Source: Anaspis maculata
Taxonomy: Eukaryota > Arthropoda > Insecta > Coleoptera > Scraptiidae
DNA: 64,000 nt
Assembly: GCA_949128115.1 (NCBI GenBank)
Contig: OX421965.1
Coordinates: 58,894,012 to 58,958,011, forward strand
Direction: 5' to 3'
In this document: one piece after another, positions 53,641-64,000 of the stretch
Layout of the letters: each line of letters starts with the position of its first letter
Position numbering within the stretch: the first letter of the stretch is position 1
Program-made: the position numbers and the translations under genes
Notes under the pieces: model-generated
What the model was told of the DNA's origin: nothing
What the model saw: only the letters and a program-made list of their open reading frames with translations
Database searches by the model: none

Positions 53641-54060
53641 TTTTACGCGAGATCAATTCCAGCCGGTCGTTAGCGATGCGAGCGTGGAACGGAGCGCGTC
53701 GCGTTCGAGTTCTTGCAGACTTTTTCGGGGATGGATGGATGGATGGATGGCGCATCAGAGCTCCGGCCGGGCTACTCTCAGAGCCCGGAGGATAGATAAC
53801 ATGGAAGTGATTATCGGCAGATGGGCGCTCTTCTGATGCCGCTATCTGCGGGTTAGAGGCGGCGAGGTGTCAGCCTGCGACTCTGTGATTAATGACCTGG
53901 TGCATTAGGCATTGACAGGACCGCATTGTCACCCCGCGTCGGATCGGGGCTCCTGCGGGGCCCCGAGATAACGCCACCAAGCCAACTCAATTACGGGCAT
54001 TGAATGCAGAATTTTCGGCACCTTATTCCGGCGGCGTCGGGGTGATAAGCAGAAGCTTTT
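53641..54060. other. GC-rich non-coding block with (ATGG)n
   Basis: Contains five ATGG units at 53731-53750 inside a GC-rich, non-repetitive block without a long ORF. Its position just upstream of the candidate splice element makes an intronic regulatory region plausible but unproven. Confidence 0.4.
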
Positions 54061-54173
54061 ATTGAAATACTCCTACGATCCGACGATACAGCTGGAATAA
54101 TAGATGCAAAAACTTTTTTTTTTCTCTATTTTCTACAAAGTTCACTCTAACACTATGTTTTCTTTTGTTTTAG

Positions 54174-54237
54174 GTAAGTGCTTCAAACGAGGCTTCAATA
54201 TTATGGTTATGGATTATTCTTCACTCTGGCAATGCAG
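54174..54237 (+). other. Candidate recursive-splicing exon (64 nt)
   Basis: A T-rich tract with a CTAAC branch-point-like motif (near 54147) ends in TTTTAG at 54173 and is followed immediately by a perfect donor, GTAAGT (54174-54179). Sixty-four bases on, GCAATGCAG is followed by another GTAAGT (54238-54243). Juxtaposed acceptor and donor is the signature of a ratchet point or RS-exon in long introns. Two of three frames are open through the 64 nt, so an ordinary short coding exon is also possible. It implies a host gene transcribed on the + strand. Confidence 0.45.
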
Positions 54238-54243
54238 GTAAGT

Positions 54244-55295
54244 AAAAAAGTATACAATAGCGAGAAGCTCGTCAACTGTGTTATTGTTGAAAAAAAAAGA
54301 GACCGTGACACTTAACGGCTACATGGTAAACATTTTTTACAACCACGAAACAAACTCTGTTCCCTTCTACTCACGATGATTAGTCCCTACCGAGAGGGAA
54401 ACTACGATCACATTTATATTTAGTTTCTTTGCAGTTGAATTGTTCACGTCGTACTGCTCTTCTTTGCGGTGCCCATCTCAGGCATATGCACAACATTGCG
54501 CAACATTGTTTTGTTGGTTGAGTCACTGTACCCCGTACCTGCTCTAATGTTCCACTGAAGTGATGTAGGCAACCAACAATACAACAACATCCAGAGACTT
54601 TATTTTTTTTGCAAAAATTTCTGGATAATCCGCAAATTTTATTTTAGATTATCATTCCACACGACATTCTGAGTGATTTGCCTATTTTTTCGTTTCAATT
54701 TGCGTGTGGCCGTTAAGTGTCATGGACCCAAAAAAACACTTAAAGCTAGCAGTTCGAGGAAGTTTTGTGTTTTGTACTGTAGGTATGAAGTTCAATAAGC
54801 AAGGATAGGCACTCTGTCTGACTTACATATACTCCAGAAAGATCCTGTATTGAGGTTTGTAAGTACCTAGTGGGTTCAAAAATAATTGTTCACGCAGCTT
54901 TGCTGAAACCTGTTTGTTGTTGTTTGTGGCACCTGATGTCCGATATCAGATCAGAATCCTGAATTATTAACCATTGAAATAAAAGAGCCAGAGACTTGAT
55001 GTAACCGTGTTAATAGTCGGTAGGTACTTGTACATTACGAAAAAAAATATACAGCACTGAAGTACCTGTTTGAGCAGAGCAACAAGGACAGCCATTTTCA
55101 AACACGATTCACCTATAGCTATACAACAGGTACGGAATAGAGCAAAACAGTTAGGTACCCTTTCAGCGACGCACTATTTTCTTACCAATGCATAGCAAAG
55201 GGTCGTGACCCCAACTCGCCATTCTCTAACCATGTGACATTGCACTAAGTACCCATATAACCTGGCTTGCTTGCTATTATTATTGTTTTTATTGC
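54244..55295. other. Non-coding stretch, no gene seen
   Basis: AT-rich, without a credible ORF; it would be intronic if the splice element upstream is real. Confidence 0.45.
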
Positions 55296-58200
55296 AATAG
55301 GGTCCTTGCACGATTTTTTTTTATTGCCTCCAATGATGCTTTGGTAGCCAAATAACACCATAGACTGAACGGTTTTTCGAAATTCTTGATAGTTTATTTG
55401 ATTTTGTAAATTTAAAACACAAAAACTGTTAGGTATGCAACTTCCATGCACCCATCTGTCACCTGCGCGATGACGTCATTATGCACCGGACGGGGCTACT
55501 TGATTTTACACAAACAGATTGCGACTACGAATTTTAAATGTTTGACATAATCCAACTGTCACCGTCTCAGACGTCTGTGAGGTTGAAACTCAGTTCAGGT
55601 TGAAAAGCGCGCAGCACGAGCTTGGGGATCGCCCTGACACGTGAGAAAAGGCGACGGCGCATTTTCGCGGCTTTCATACTTCCATTAACTATGGCGCGGC
55701 GGCTTTCCGTGAGGTCAGTTTTTTGTAAGATGTAACAGTAAAAGTGGGTGTATTCCAGTGGTGTATTCTGGTGTCCTGTGTACGGAAATAAGTGCAATAT
55801 CAACAGGTAAAGGTTGGCTGACACAGGCGCTACATCCCAAAATTGAAATAGGTCTGTTTTGTTTAGCTATAGGGCTACATGGAGGACAGGAGAAGAGTTC
55901 CCCGGAAGGAACAGCTATGCTATGGAGGCAACGAACAAAACTTTTTTTCGCTCCGCCAGGGACCCCCAATTGCGACGGAAATGGAAGAATATTTGCCAGA
56001 CAAGTGACACTACGTAGTAAATGGTAGTAGATACTAACCGTCCTTCGTTGTTTGTGGAAACATAGAGTGTGGAGATCATTTTTCACAAAGTGATTTGTTG
56101 AACAAGAACAAGGTGAGACAGCGTCATTCCTATGGACTTGGACAATCTGCCAGAGTCTTGAAGAGAGGTGATCGAGTCATTATTTCATGTATGTTGTGGC
56201 GTGCCGTTGGATTGGTTTGAACGTTGATGGGTTGGCCGGTTCGAACATCCACGGTTGAAGAGGTAAAGACGAGGAATTGTTTTAAATAATAGCACAATCA
56301 TTACTGATCTTTTGCAGGAATGAAATCTGCGAGAAGTTATGGAGTACGGACCCTTGCTTTCAACACGATTAAGCCTTGGAATGCACAAAGAAAAACGAAA
56401 AAGGTGAAGGTCGTTTATTCTCTTTCTTGTGAATTGAACCTAGCTTAATGACTAAGCCTGAACCGCTTCATGTAATAAATAGGAGCAGACGATGGGAAAT
56501 AGATTGTAGCCATATTACTCTGGCTATGACACATGGTGGCATTCCAGACATGACTCCGTTGAGGGATAAATCCAATGCTAAATTGCTAGGGACCCGTTCT
56601 GTACAAGTTGAAGGATCTCAAGGAGAACTCTTCTATTGGCACTCGCCAGGTGAACCGCTTGGAACTCGGAGGGTCTATGAAAAAAGACTAAAAGAGCCTG
56701 GGGAAACTGTGAAGAAACTCAGCAGGGAAACTAGGGGCTGACCTCTTTCGTACAAATTTTTTCAGCAATTTACTCATTAGACTGCACAGAGAACACGAAA
56801 TGGGGAAACGCAAAGTTCAAGGTCCAACTTAATATTTAGATTAATAATATGGAAAACATCTGAAGTCTGCCTCTGTTGTGGGTTGGCTACAAGTGAATTG
56901 GCAGTTTATAAAATAACGCAGTTAGTTTTCCATATGGCGGGTACATAGCACTTGTCATGGCATAATCCTGTGTTTTCTAATGTACTCAACTGAAACAATT
57001 TTTTTTGTAGCCATCCACGAGGATGCTGGGAGGCTGCGGTTGGTGGCGTCTGAAATTCCTCTGTGCTATTTTCACATGAAATCAATGGTACTCTCCCAAC
57101 ACCATGCTCGCCCCCATGTCCCCAGAAGATTTCGAAGTTTTATCCAAGTTATCTCAGAAAAATGCAAGATTTATCTGCATTTCTGCAGGAAAGTGCAGCC
57201 AAACGTGGATGCAGGAATGAAGAGAGATTTTTGGAGCCACTGTTACCTTTGAGGTGTCTGTGCGGTGCCCGGAAATCGCAATTTAAAGTATGTTTGGGTC
57301 AGTATTTCATCAGGATCTTGTATCACATGCCGAAAGAATCTGCAGTCTTTTTGCACTCGCCTCTTGGGCAGATTTTTTTCTCGGAAACTGATATCAAGCA
57401 CTAATGAAGGATTTCCTCTTGGGGTATATTTCCTCTTGGGGTCCATTCCTGCCTGACTTGTTAAGCAGCTTGCTGCACAAAAATGTCAGTTACAATTCAT
57501 TCAATAATTATTTCAAGTCAATAGGTCATGAGTCTTGAAAAAGATTTTAATTAAATCGAAACGTCGGCAAATACCTAGAATTTTTTATTGTTTGTGTCCA
57601 AAAATATACCCCAAGAGGAAATCCTTCATTACTGAATCCAAATGGACAAGAATCAGAATCAAAATATAAGCACTTTTTCAAAATTGATAGAAAAAATTTT
57701 TGAAATCCATTTTACTACTTGCGAAATTGGTTTCACTTCTACTGTTACTGAAATTTGACAAAGGCTAAAAATGAGCTTCATGGCGAAATTGTTTGTTTTA
57801 CGTAAGAACTCAATAATAAAATATTTCTATTTTTTTTCACAGGTACTTTGAAGAGAAGTCGTCTCCTTCTGTTGCAAAAGCTATCTCTGATGTGTCCATT
57901 AGAACGACTGCATTGATCTGGAAATATGTGGAGGAAAATGGGGCCACTACTTATCCACAGCTAGGGCGCTAAATGAAGATTGTCTTTGTTAAATACCTTA
58001 GGATCGAGGACCGTACCTACAGATACATCTAGTGGCAAATCAATCGCAGCTGTTACAAGTTCAACGAATGAAATTTTGATTGAGCTCACCCTCGAGCTCA
58101 GCAAACCAATTTTTTTATGAAATTATGAGAAGAAAGAACACACCAGCTTGTTCTAGCGATCTTGTCATCAATCATCATTCATAAAAACGGATGTTATACC

Positions 58201-59152
58201 AGGCCGACGATATACCAGACCTGCAACAGCAATCTGAATACCCTGGCATCATACATACCAAGCAGAGCACACCTATAATAATAACGTCACTACTATTTTC
58301 GATTCCCAGTTCTGATGCACATCCTTTTGTAACATGAAAAAGGAATGGACCAGATGACCAATTTGAAGTGTCCGATGATCACGTTGCTATAAAATAGTTA
58401 TTGTTTTGGTCCAGCATCCTGCAATTTTTTGAAGTGATTCCGTACCAGAACGTATACCTATGTGACGTTAGAGCAGAACTAGAAAAAAATGCAAGATTCT
58501 ACTTCTACATGAGAGCAAAAGAAGATTTCTCTTGGTTTATCTGCAAAAACCGTGAAACAAATTGTATAATAGAAGATGCATCATTGCTATGTTTGGTATT
58601 CTTTGGTAGTGCAGAAGGCGGAATGATAATCACACAAGCAAGATAAGAAAAATTGTCGTAAGACAGAAGGGAAGTTCAACATTCTGTTGATACATAATTT
58701 ATTTATTTGATTGTTTCGTTAATGGACAATTTGTTATAATTTAATCAGGTACTGTGGTAATAAAAATATAGAATGAAAATGCAATGATTTTGAATTTTTC
58801 GGGACTGATTTAGGTTGATAGCAAGTTAATAGCTTAAATAGTCTCCTTGGGTAAAATAATGACGATTTGAAATTTCGCGGGGTTTCAGGGCGCAGGGCTG
58901 CAACCTCGAAAAGAAAAAAAACTTGCAAACAAAAAATAGAACTCTCGCGATGACGTCATTGTGAGCATTCAAGGTCATTGTAGAAGCGACCGCGTTTTTG
59001 GCGCGAAAAAAAAAATTCAAACTCTGATCTTCATTTAAAGGATGGGGAAATTTTTTAAAATTTTTTTTTTGGGCGGAAATTATTGTGGATGACGTTTTTA
59101 ATGATTTTATGAGGTAATCGTCTCAAAATAAAATTCATGCAAGGACCCTATT
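55296..59152. mobile_element. 3.86-kb segment bounded by 18-bp terminal inverted repeats
   Basis: AATAGGGTCCTTGCACGA at 55296-55313 and, on the minus strand, AATAGGGTCCTTGCATGA at 59152-59135 match at 17 of 18 positions. Near both ends lies a GCGATGACGTCATT block (about 55468 and 58948). I see no clear target duplication. Inside are scattered exon-like pieces (a CAG|GTAAAG donor at 55805, a TTTTTTCACAG acceptor at about 57842 with a 40-codon open stretch, ORFs at 56448-56741 and 58401-58646), but none matches a transposase I recognise. Probably a DNA transposon with decayed or intron-split genes, or two related MITEs at a distance. Confidence 0.55.
57402..57631. mobile_element. 230-bp foldback MITE nested in the 3.86-kb element
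   Basis: A perfect 30-bp inverted repeat: 57402-57431 (starts TAATGAAGGATTTCCTCTTG) and 57602-57631 (its reverse complement). The outermost TA may be a target duplication. Part of the arm sequence is repeated just inside the left end. No ORF. Confidence 0.8.
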
Positions 59153-61418
59153 AGTCGCCGGTAACCCGACACCACGTAAAGGGAATATCCGGCGCTATCA
59201 TCATTAAACCATTAAAGCGATTTGCGCTATATGCATCGCAATTTACGACCGTTTAAACGGGCGCTGCTTTTGTTTTGAGGCATAAATTCAATTACCAACG
59301 ACCCATTATACTTAAATGTACGCGGGACCCGACTTCCAATGAACGGTGCCAGATCGAACGCTGCGCGTCTCTCTATATACCTCCGGATTGAAAATTCCAA
59401 TTTGCTAGTGGTGAAGGTCCATAACATTGCTGCTAATTTACGAGCAGAAACCTCATCATGTGTGTGTGTGTGTGAGTGTGTGCTCCTGGAGGCGACCATT
59501 AACTGATGCTACGATGCTACGAAGAAAGTTGAAAAATCGCAAATGTAAATGGGAGATAAAGGTTTTGCGAGCAGATGTGGTTTCCGACAAAGACGCATCT
59601 TCGCTCCTTCTGGACGCTTGTGGCTCACCAAGTGCTCCATGTCACGTTTCAAGAGGTGCGTAACTTAATACGCTCGATATCTTTCATCGGTTGGGTGTCG
59701 GGGGCATATTTTTGAGGTTTTGTGCATTATCATCTGCTCACAGTTTTATTTTGTCTTCACGCAAAACTGAAAACTCGGCTCGCTGTGCTGTATTTCCTCA
59801 TATTAAAGAGCCTCACGCATCCATGCCAGGCCGCACTCAGCCGAATTGTTCTTGTGCGTTCCGAACGCTCCCTCACGGTGAGGTCAAGCCGAAAGTGTAC
59901 GCTGCGTCGTATAGTTATAGTCCATTCCATTTCGGAGGACCCACGACTTCGAATACAGCAACAGCAGTTATTGTGACGACCTGAAACAATCATCACAGGC
60001 GACTTATCAACAATTCGTTTATGAAGAATTAAAGATTGTTGCTCAATGGGATTAATGGTGCAATTCTGTGAAAAATCACGTTCCATAGAGAAAGACTCTG
60101 TTACGCTGTTATTTCCTAGACAACAGGCAATGACCGACAGGATTTTTTACATAAAAGAGCTTTTATGGAAGTTTTTTTTACAGAATCGCACTAGTAGTTA
60201 TAGTCCGGATGCTAGTTGCATAAAATGGAATGAACCTTGCATTTTTTGATGAGAAGATGCTACTTGATGGAAATGTTCTTTGCATCATACTCTTCCGATC
60301 CAGAAAGGTAGCCATCAGCGCCATCCATGCCGGCAGCGTATACAGGGTAAAATAGAAAAAAAAGTTGGAAAATTATGTTTGAATAACCGAAGCATGTGGA
60401 GACGTGTAATTTACCACATACATTAACTGTTTCATGCTCATAAAGTCACAGCAAACCGTTCTTAATTTCCTTGAACCGTCTTTGAAATGTAGGGGGAAAA
60501 CAGAAAAAAGAACAAAAACACTCTTGTTCCATAAATAAGTGATTCTTGGAGATATTGACACAATACTTGGTATTTCTACAAGAAGTAATGTTAGAAATGA
60601 TATGAGCTGGGTGGCCAATTCCTAAGCCAACTATTTCCAGATTTACGATTGTCAACTTTTTTTTCCTCTTGAGCACCATCTTGAATCTGCCCTGTAAGGT
60701 ATCGTTGAAAAAGTGATTGGTTATCATAATAATGGTGATATGTAATCATTGCATCGTGAAAACAACCTACTCATCATAATTTAGTGACCTCTTCGGCGGA
60801 GAAGAATTGCCATTCACGTATTTTCTAGCTATTTAAAGCTTTAGTGCCCATGATGGCATTTGCAACATCTGGAATGGTAAAATATGTTACGCATTATGAA
60901 CCTTGATGTACTTTGAGGTAGCCTACCAAGTTTTGCAATCATCAATTGAAAGGTTTGTTCTTAAAAGCTGTTTGAACAAAATGTGTTTAACTTTTTGATG
61001 GAAAATGCAAAATATTGAATCTTTCACCCTTATTTGATCCCTCATTGAGAAAAGCCTGAAACCGAAAGTCGCCAAAATTTTGATGCCAATGGTTCATCGA
61101 GAACTGCTCTTCAATGTGTAGTTTTCAAAATCTGCATAGTTGCGTTCAGATTCCAGACAGAGAGCGACAAAGAAGTTCATGCAGTGAAAAAAGACACAAC
61201 TTTCAATGCAACGGAGAAATCCCGGAAATGTCCTTTTTAGATAGGCTTCCCACGATACACAGGTTCTGTAAGACTCTCAAGCGTGGGTGAAAGGCTTAAA
61301 AACATAACTTACTGAAGGCTATAACAGTGTACCAAATTGCACATTCATGTTATGGAAAGCAAGTTTTCCAGATAGCTTCCAGTCTAGCTCTGGACTAGTT
61401 TTTTCTTGACTGTAATTT
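59153..61418. other. Non-coding stretch with a (TG)n microsatellite
   Basis: (TG)n at 59459-59482. ORFs of 65-110 codons overlap on opposite strands and carry no recognisable domain. Confidence 0.45.
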
Positions 61419-64000
61419 ATAATAATAAAAAATAATAAAATGTCTTTATTGGCGGTATTCAGCGAAGCTGCTCTTCCATACAACCACAACAATACAACAA
61501 TAAACATATAACAAAAAATATGTATATAATAAACAAAATAACATAAATCACGTATATATCATGAAAAAAAAGACATTAAGTATCATGATCGGTCGCTCAA
61601 AAGAAATTTCCTGAGTTGGGATTGAAATGATTGGAGGCTAGAGGCGCTCCTGATATGAAATGGGACTCTATTCATTGTGACCGCGGCACAGTAGGAGAAG
61701 GAGCCACGGAACTATGTACTCCGGTGTCGAGGAACTACACACAGACCACGGCCTCTCGTATCAATTGAATGGATGTTTTCGTTTCTGATCACTCTACTGC
61801 GCAAGTACTCGGGATGCAAGGTGACGTCCAACTTGTAGACTAACGAGGCAAGCCGCAAGGTGAACATTTCGCCCAAGCTCAACCAACCGGACTGTTCGTA
61901 TTTCTCGGTAATATGGTCATACTTTTTCAAGCCGAAGCAGAAGCGTACACAAGCGTTTAGGAGGCGCTGCAAACAAAGCCTATCACTCTCCAGTATGGCA
62001 GGCCAAAAAACAGTTATGCAATATGCAATACAGGGAATGACCAACGCACTGCACAGTCTCAGCCTAACAGTCGGCGATAAACAATCTTTGTTCAAGTAAA
62101 AAGTTCTTAGTTTAGCAAAGGTTCCACGAATAACGGAGCTTACGTGGGTGGAAAAACGCATATCGTTGTCTATATACAACCCCAAACTTTTGCATTTATC
62201 CGTGGGGGTGAGAGAATGAGAGCCCACTCTGATTACAAAGTCAAGACAAGATTCCAGACGTCCGCGACTCCCCCCAAAGAGCAGCAACTCCGTTTTAGCG
62301 TCGTTCAGCATCAGTCCGTGATACCGGGAGATACGGCAAATTATTTCGATGTCATAATTAATCTTGGCCGCGGCGTCAATAGGTTTATCGGAGTCGAATG
62401 AATAAAATAGCTGAGTATCATCGGCATACTGATTGATGCCGCAAACAGATAGAAACCTCCCGAAGTCCGCCGTGTAGATCGAGAACAAAAGCGGACTAAC
62501 GATTCTTCCTTGAGGCACCCCACGGTCGACCGAACGAAACTCCGAAGCACTATCTGAGGTGACCACTCTTTGCTGCCTGGATGACAGGAATCTATGAAAA
62601 AATGAAACAGCTACGTCGCCAAGGCCAAAAAATTTTAGCTTCATAAGCAAAGTCTCATGGTCAACCGTGTCAAAAGCCTTGCTGTAGTCAAGGAGAATAA
62701 GTGCGCCACTCTTACCCATATCATTACTCCGAAATATGTCATCCGTAATACTCAACAGAGCCGTCTCCGTACTATAACCCTTTCTAAACCCAGATTGAGT
62801 AAGAGGCAGAATGTTATTGCTCTGTACAAAAAGTGTAAGCTGTTCGTTAACAATTTTCTCTAGGACTTTGGACAGAGTAGGTAGGATACTTATAGGCCTG
62901 AAGTGAGAAAGCTCCATGGGGTTATTCCGTTTAGGAATCGGCAAAACATTAGCCATCGACCACAACGCAGGAAAAACGCCGTCCAACAAACATGTGTTGA
63001 TAATTCTAGTGATAATACTGCCCAGTGTCGGCACAATCAACTGAAGCATACGAAGGTTGATACCATCAACTCCGCATGCCGTGGACCTCAGGGATCCCAC
63101 GACCTCCTCGACACGCTCAGGGGTAACCAACGAAAAAGCAAATTTTTCGCGAACGCACCCCATTACCCCACTCTCATACTCCTTGCGCAAAAAAGCCGCA
63201 GCATCAGAATCCAACGCCTGTGCGAGGGGACCTATGAAGAAATTATTAATTTGATTTAAATTTATATTTGGTAGTTGAACATCGTTTTTCGGACCAATAT
63301 TCATCAATTTTATGGTACGCCAAAAATGTTTGGAATTAGTTTTGAGCATGGTCTGTAAAAAAGCCCTTTTCTCGGTCTTAACGGCTGTATGAATATAATT
63401 TCTCAAGTCTTTGTACTCATTCCACGATGCTTCCGATTTTGATGTTTTGTATCTGGAATAGGACTGCTTTTTGAGTTTGATCAGAAATTTCAAATTGTCA
63501 GTTAACCACGGGGCACATCGCTTCGTAATACGTACCGTCCTCATCGGCGCATGTCTGTCAAACGTCTCAAGGACTCTCCGATTGAAACAGTCCACCATCT
63601 CGTCAACGTCTGATAAGGATAGAAAAGAGTCCCACTCAATCAGAGAAAGCTCATGGTGAAACAAGTCGTAATTGAAACCTTTGAAGTCTCGATAAGTAAT
63701 GAAGCTGTGTATAGCTTTCTGCTTCGACAGCACAATGTCACAAGCTACCAAGTGGTGGTCGGAGATACCTTCCATGTTTATAACCTCCGGATTCTCAACC
63801 ATGCTCCCACTAGAAGCAGCTATTATGTCCAAAAGCGAGCGCGACTCGGACGCAATTCGCGTAGGCTGCCCAATCAGCTGGCAGAAACCATACCTGTTCA
63901 AAAATTGGGTAAGCTGAGCTCCATGTCCACCGTGCGCGAGCAAGTCACAGTTCAAGTCACCCCCAAACACCACATTGTTGGTAGATAACAAAAAATCTTC
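61419..64000 (-). mobile_element. CR1/L2-like LINE, 3' part, cut by the window end
   Basis: The minus-strand element enters at 64000 and ends in an AT-rich tail with AATAAA (61445-61450 on +) followed by ATT repeats to about 61419. It has a 3' UTR of about 290 bp. The endonuclease begins outside the window. Confidence 0.8.
61712..63991 (-). CDS. LINE ORF2: apurinic endonuclease (partial) and reverse transcriptase
   Basis: A frame of at least 759 codons without interruption; the Met at 63991 is only the first one inside the window and the true start lies beyond. Residues 11-16 G-D-L-N-C-D and 77-80 S-D-H-H belong to the C-terminal half of an APE endonuclease that would nick the target. RT follows: F-R-P-I-S-I-L about 364-370, motif A LLDYSKAFDTVDH about 433-445, GVPQG about 491-495 followed by R instead of the usual S, catalytic YADD about 522-525. 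The C-terminal domain is full length. Motif wording fits the CR1/L2/Daphne group. The long intact frame suggests recent activity. Confidence 0.9.
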   Translation of the reverse strand: MLSTNNVVFGGDLNCDLLAHGGHGAQLTQFLNRYGFCQLIGQPTRIASESRSLLDIIAASSGSMVENPEVINMEGISDHHLVACDIVLSKQKAIHSFITYRDFKGFNYDLFHHELSLIEWDSFLSLSDVDEMVDCFNRRVLETFDRHAPMRTVRITKRCAPWLTDNLKFLIKLKKQSYSRYKTSKSEASWNEYKDLRNYIHTAVKTEKRAFLQTMLKTNSKHFWRTIKLMNIGPKNDVQLPNINLNQINNFFIGPLAQALDSDAAAFLRKEYESGVMGCVREKFAFSLVTPERVEEVVGSLRSTACGVDGINLRMLQLIVPTLGSIITRIINTCLLDGVFPALWSMANVLPIPKRNNPMELSHFRPISILPTLSKVLEKIVNEQLTLFVQSNNILPLTQSGFRKGYSTETALLSITDDIFRSNDMGKSGALILLDYSKAFDTVDHETLLMKLKFFGLGDVAVSFFHRFLSSRQQRVVTSDSASEFRSVDRGVPQGRIVSPLLFSIYTADFGRFLSVCGINQYADDTQLFYSFDSDKPIDAAAKINYDIEIICRISRYHGLMLNDAKTELLLFGGSRGRLESCLDFVIRVGSHSLTPTDKCKSLGLYIDNDMRFSTHVSSVIRGTFAKLRTFYLNKDCLSPTVRLRLCSALVIPCIAYCITVFWPAILESDRLCLQRLLNACVRFCFGLKKYDHITEKYEQSGWLSLGEMFTLRLASLVYKLDVTLHPEYLRSRVIRNENIHSIDTRGRGLCVVPRHRST

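Noticed and set aside
57520..57580. Hammerhead-ribozyme-like GAAAC next to a small hairpin
   Set aside because: The GAAAC side and a stem (GATTT/AAATC) are present, but the CUGANGA core needed on the other side is missing, so no ribozyme is called.
55296..59152. Target-site duplication for the 3.86-kb element
   Set aside because: Flanks TATTGC and AGTCGC (and shifted versions) do not match, so no duplication is claimed.
1..64000. CRISPR array, operons or prokaryotic promoters
   Set aside because: No regularly spaced short repeats with unique spacers. Gene content, splice-like signals and SINE/LINE structure are eukaryotic.

Overview
The window looks like arthropod, most likely insect, nuclear DNA, possibly from a hemipteran; the species call is a weak inference. 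It is AT-rich, non-coding between elements and densely packed with eukaryotic transposable elements: Ty3/gypsy LTR retrotransposons, several non-LTR retrotransposons, tRNA-derived SINEs with target-site duplications, TIR elements and a broken DUF4817-type transposase. I found no complete host protein-coding gene, no tRNA or rRNA gene and no prokaryotic feature. One candidate host splice element at 54.17 kb suggests that at least part of the window is a long intron on the + strand.

Layout. 1-4.2 kb: a minus-strand non-LTR retrotransposon (RT ORF 721-2994) flanked by a direct repeat of at least 484 bp that contains part of a TIR element; a complete copy of that TIR element follows at 3272-4218. 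4.2-8.2 kb: non-coding. 8.22-33.36 kb: the dominant feature, a tandem array of one Ty3/gypsy element on the minus strand, LTR-int-LTR-int-LTR-int-LTR with a 7,055-bp period. It holds three copies of gag and pol whose predicted proteins look identical, and one 4-bp target duplication (GTGC) flanks the whole array. The leftmost LTR is split by a 1.95-kb 5'-truncated retroelement encoding an RT with a probable C-terminal nuclease. 33.4-45 kb: SINEs, an inverted-repeat cluster, LINE scraps, a second complete TIR element, a SINE with a MITE nested in it, and a transposase pseudogene. 45-61.4 kb: mostly non-coding, with a decayed tandem repeat (47.6-48.4 kb), a LINE 3' end (49.4 kb), a candidate recursive-splicing exon (54.17 kb) and a 3.86-kb segment bounded by 18-bp terminal inverted repeats (55.3-59.15 kb). 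61.4-64 kb: the 3' two thirds of a CR1/L2-like LINE, cut by the window end.

How the parts work together. In the gypsy element, Gag and Pol are in a -1 relationship. The overlap holds a GGGAAAC slippery heptamer, a 7-nt spacer, a perfect 10-bp stem and a 6-bp loop pairing, which is the textbook layout of a -1 frameshift pseudoknot. The primer-binding site matches tRNA-Lys(1,2) and the polypurine tract abuts the 3' LTR. The two inner LTRs are mosaics: their left part carries the variants of the rightmost LTR and their right part those of the leftmost LTR. That is the product expected from unequal crossing-over between the two LTRs of a single insertion, so the array most likely grew in place.
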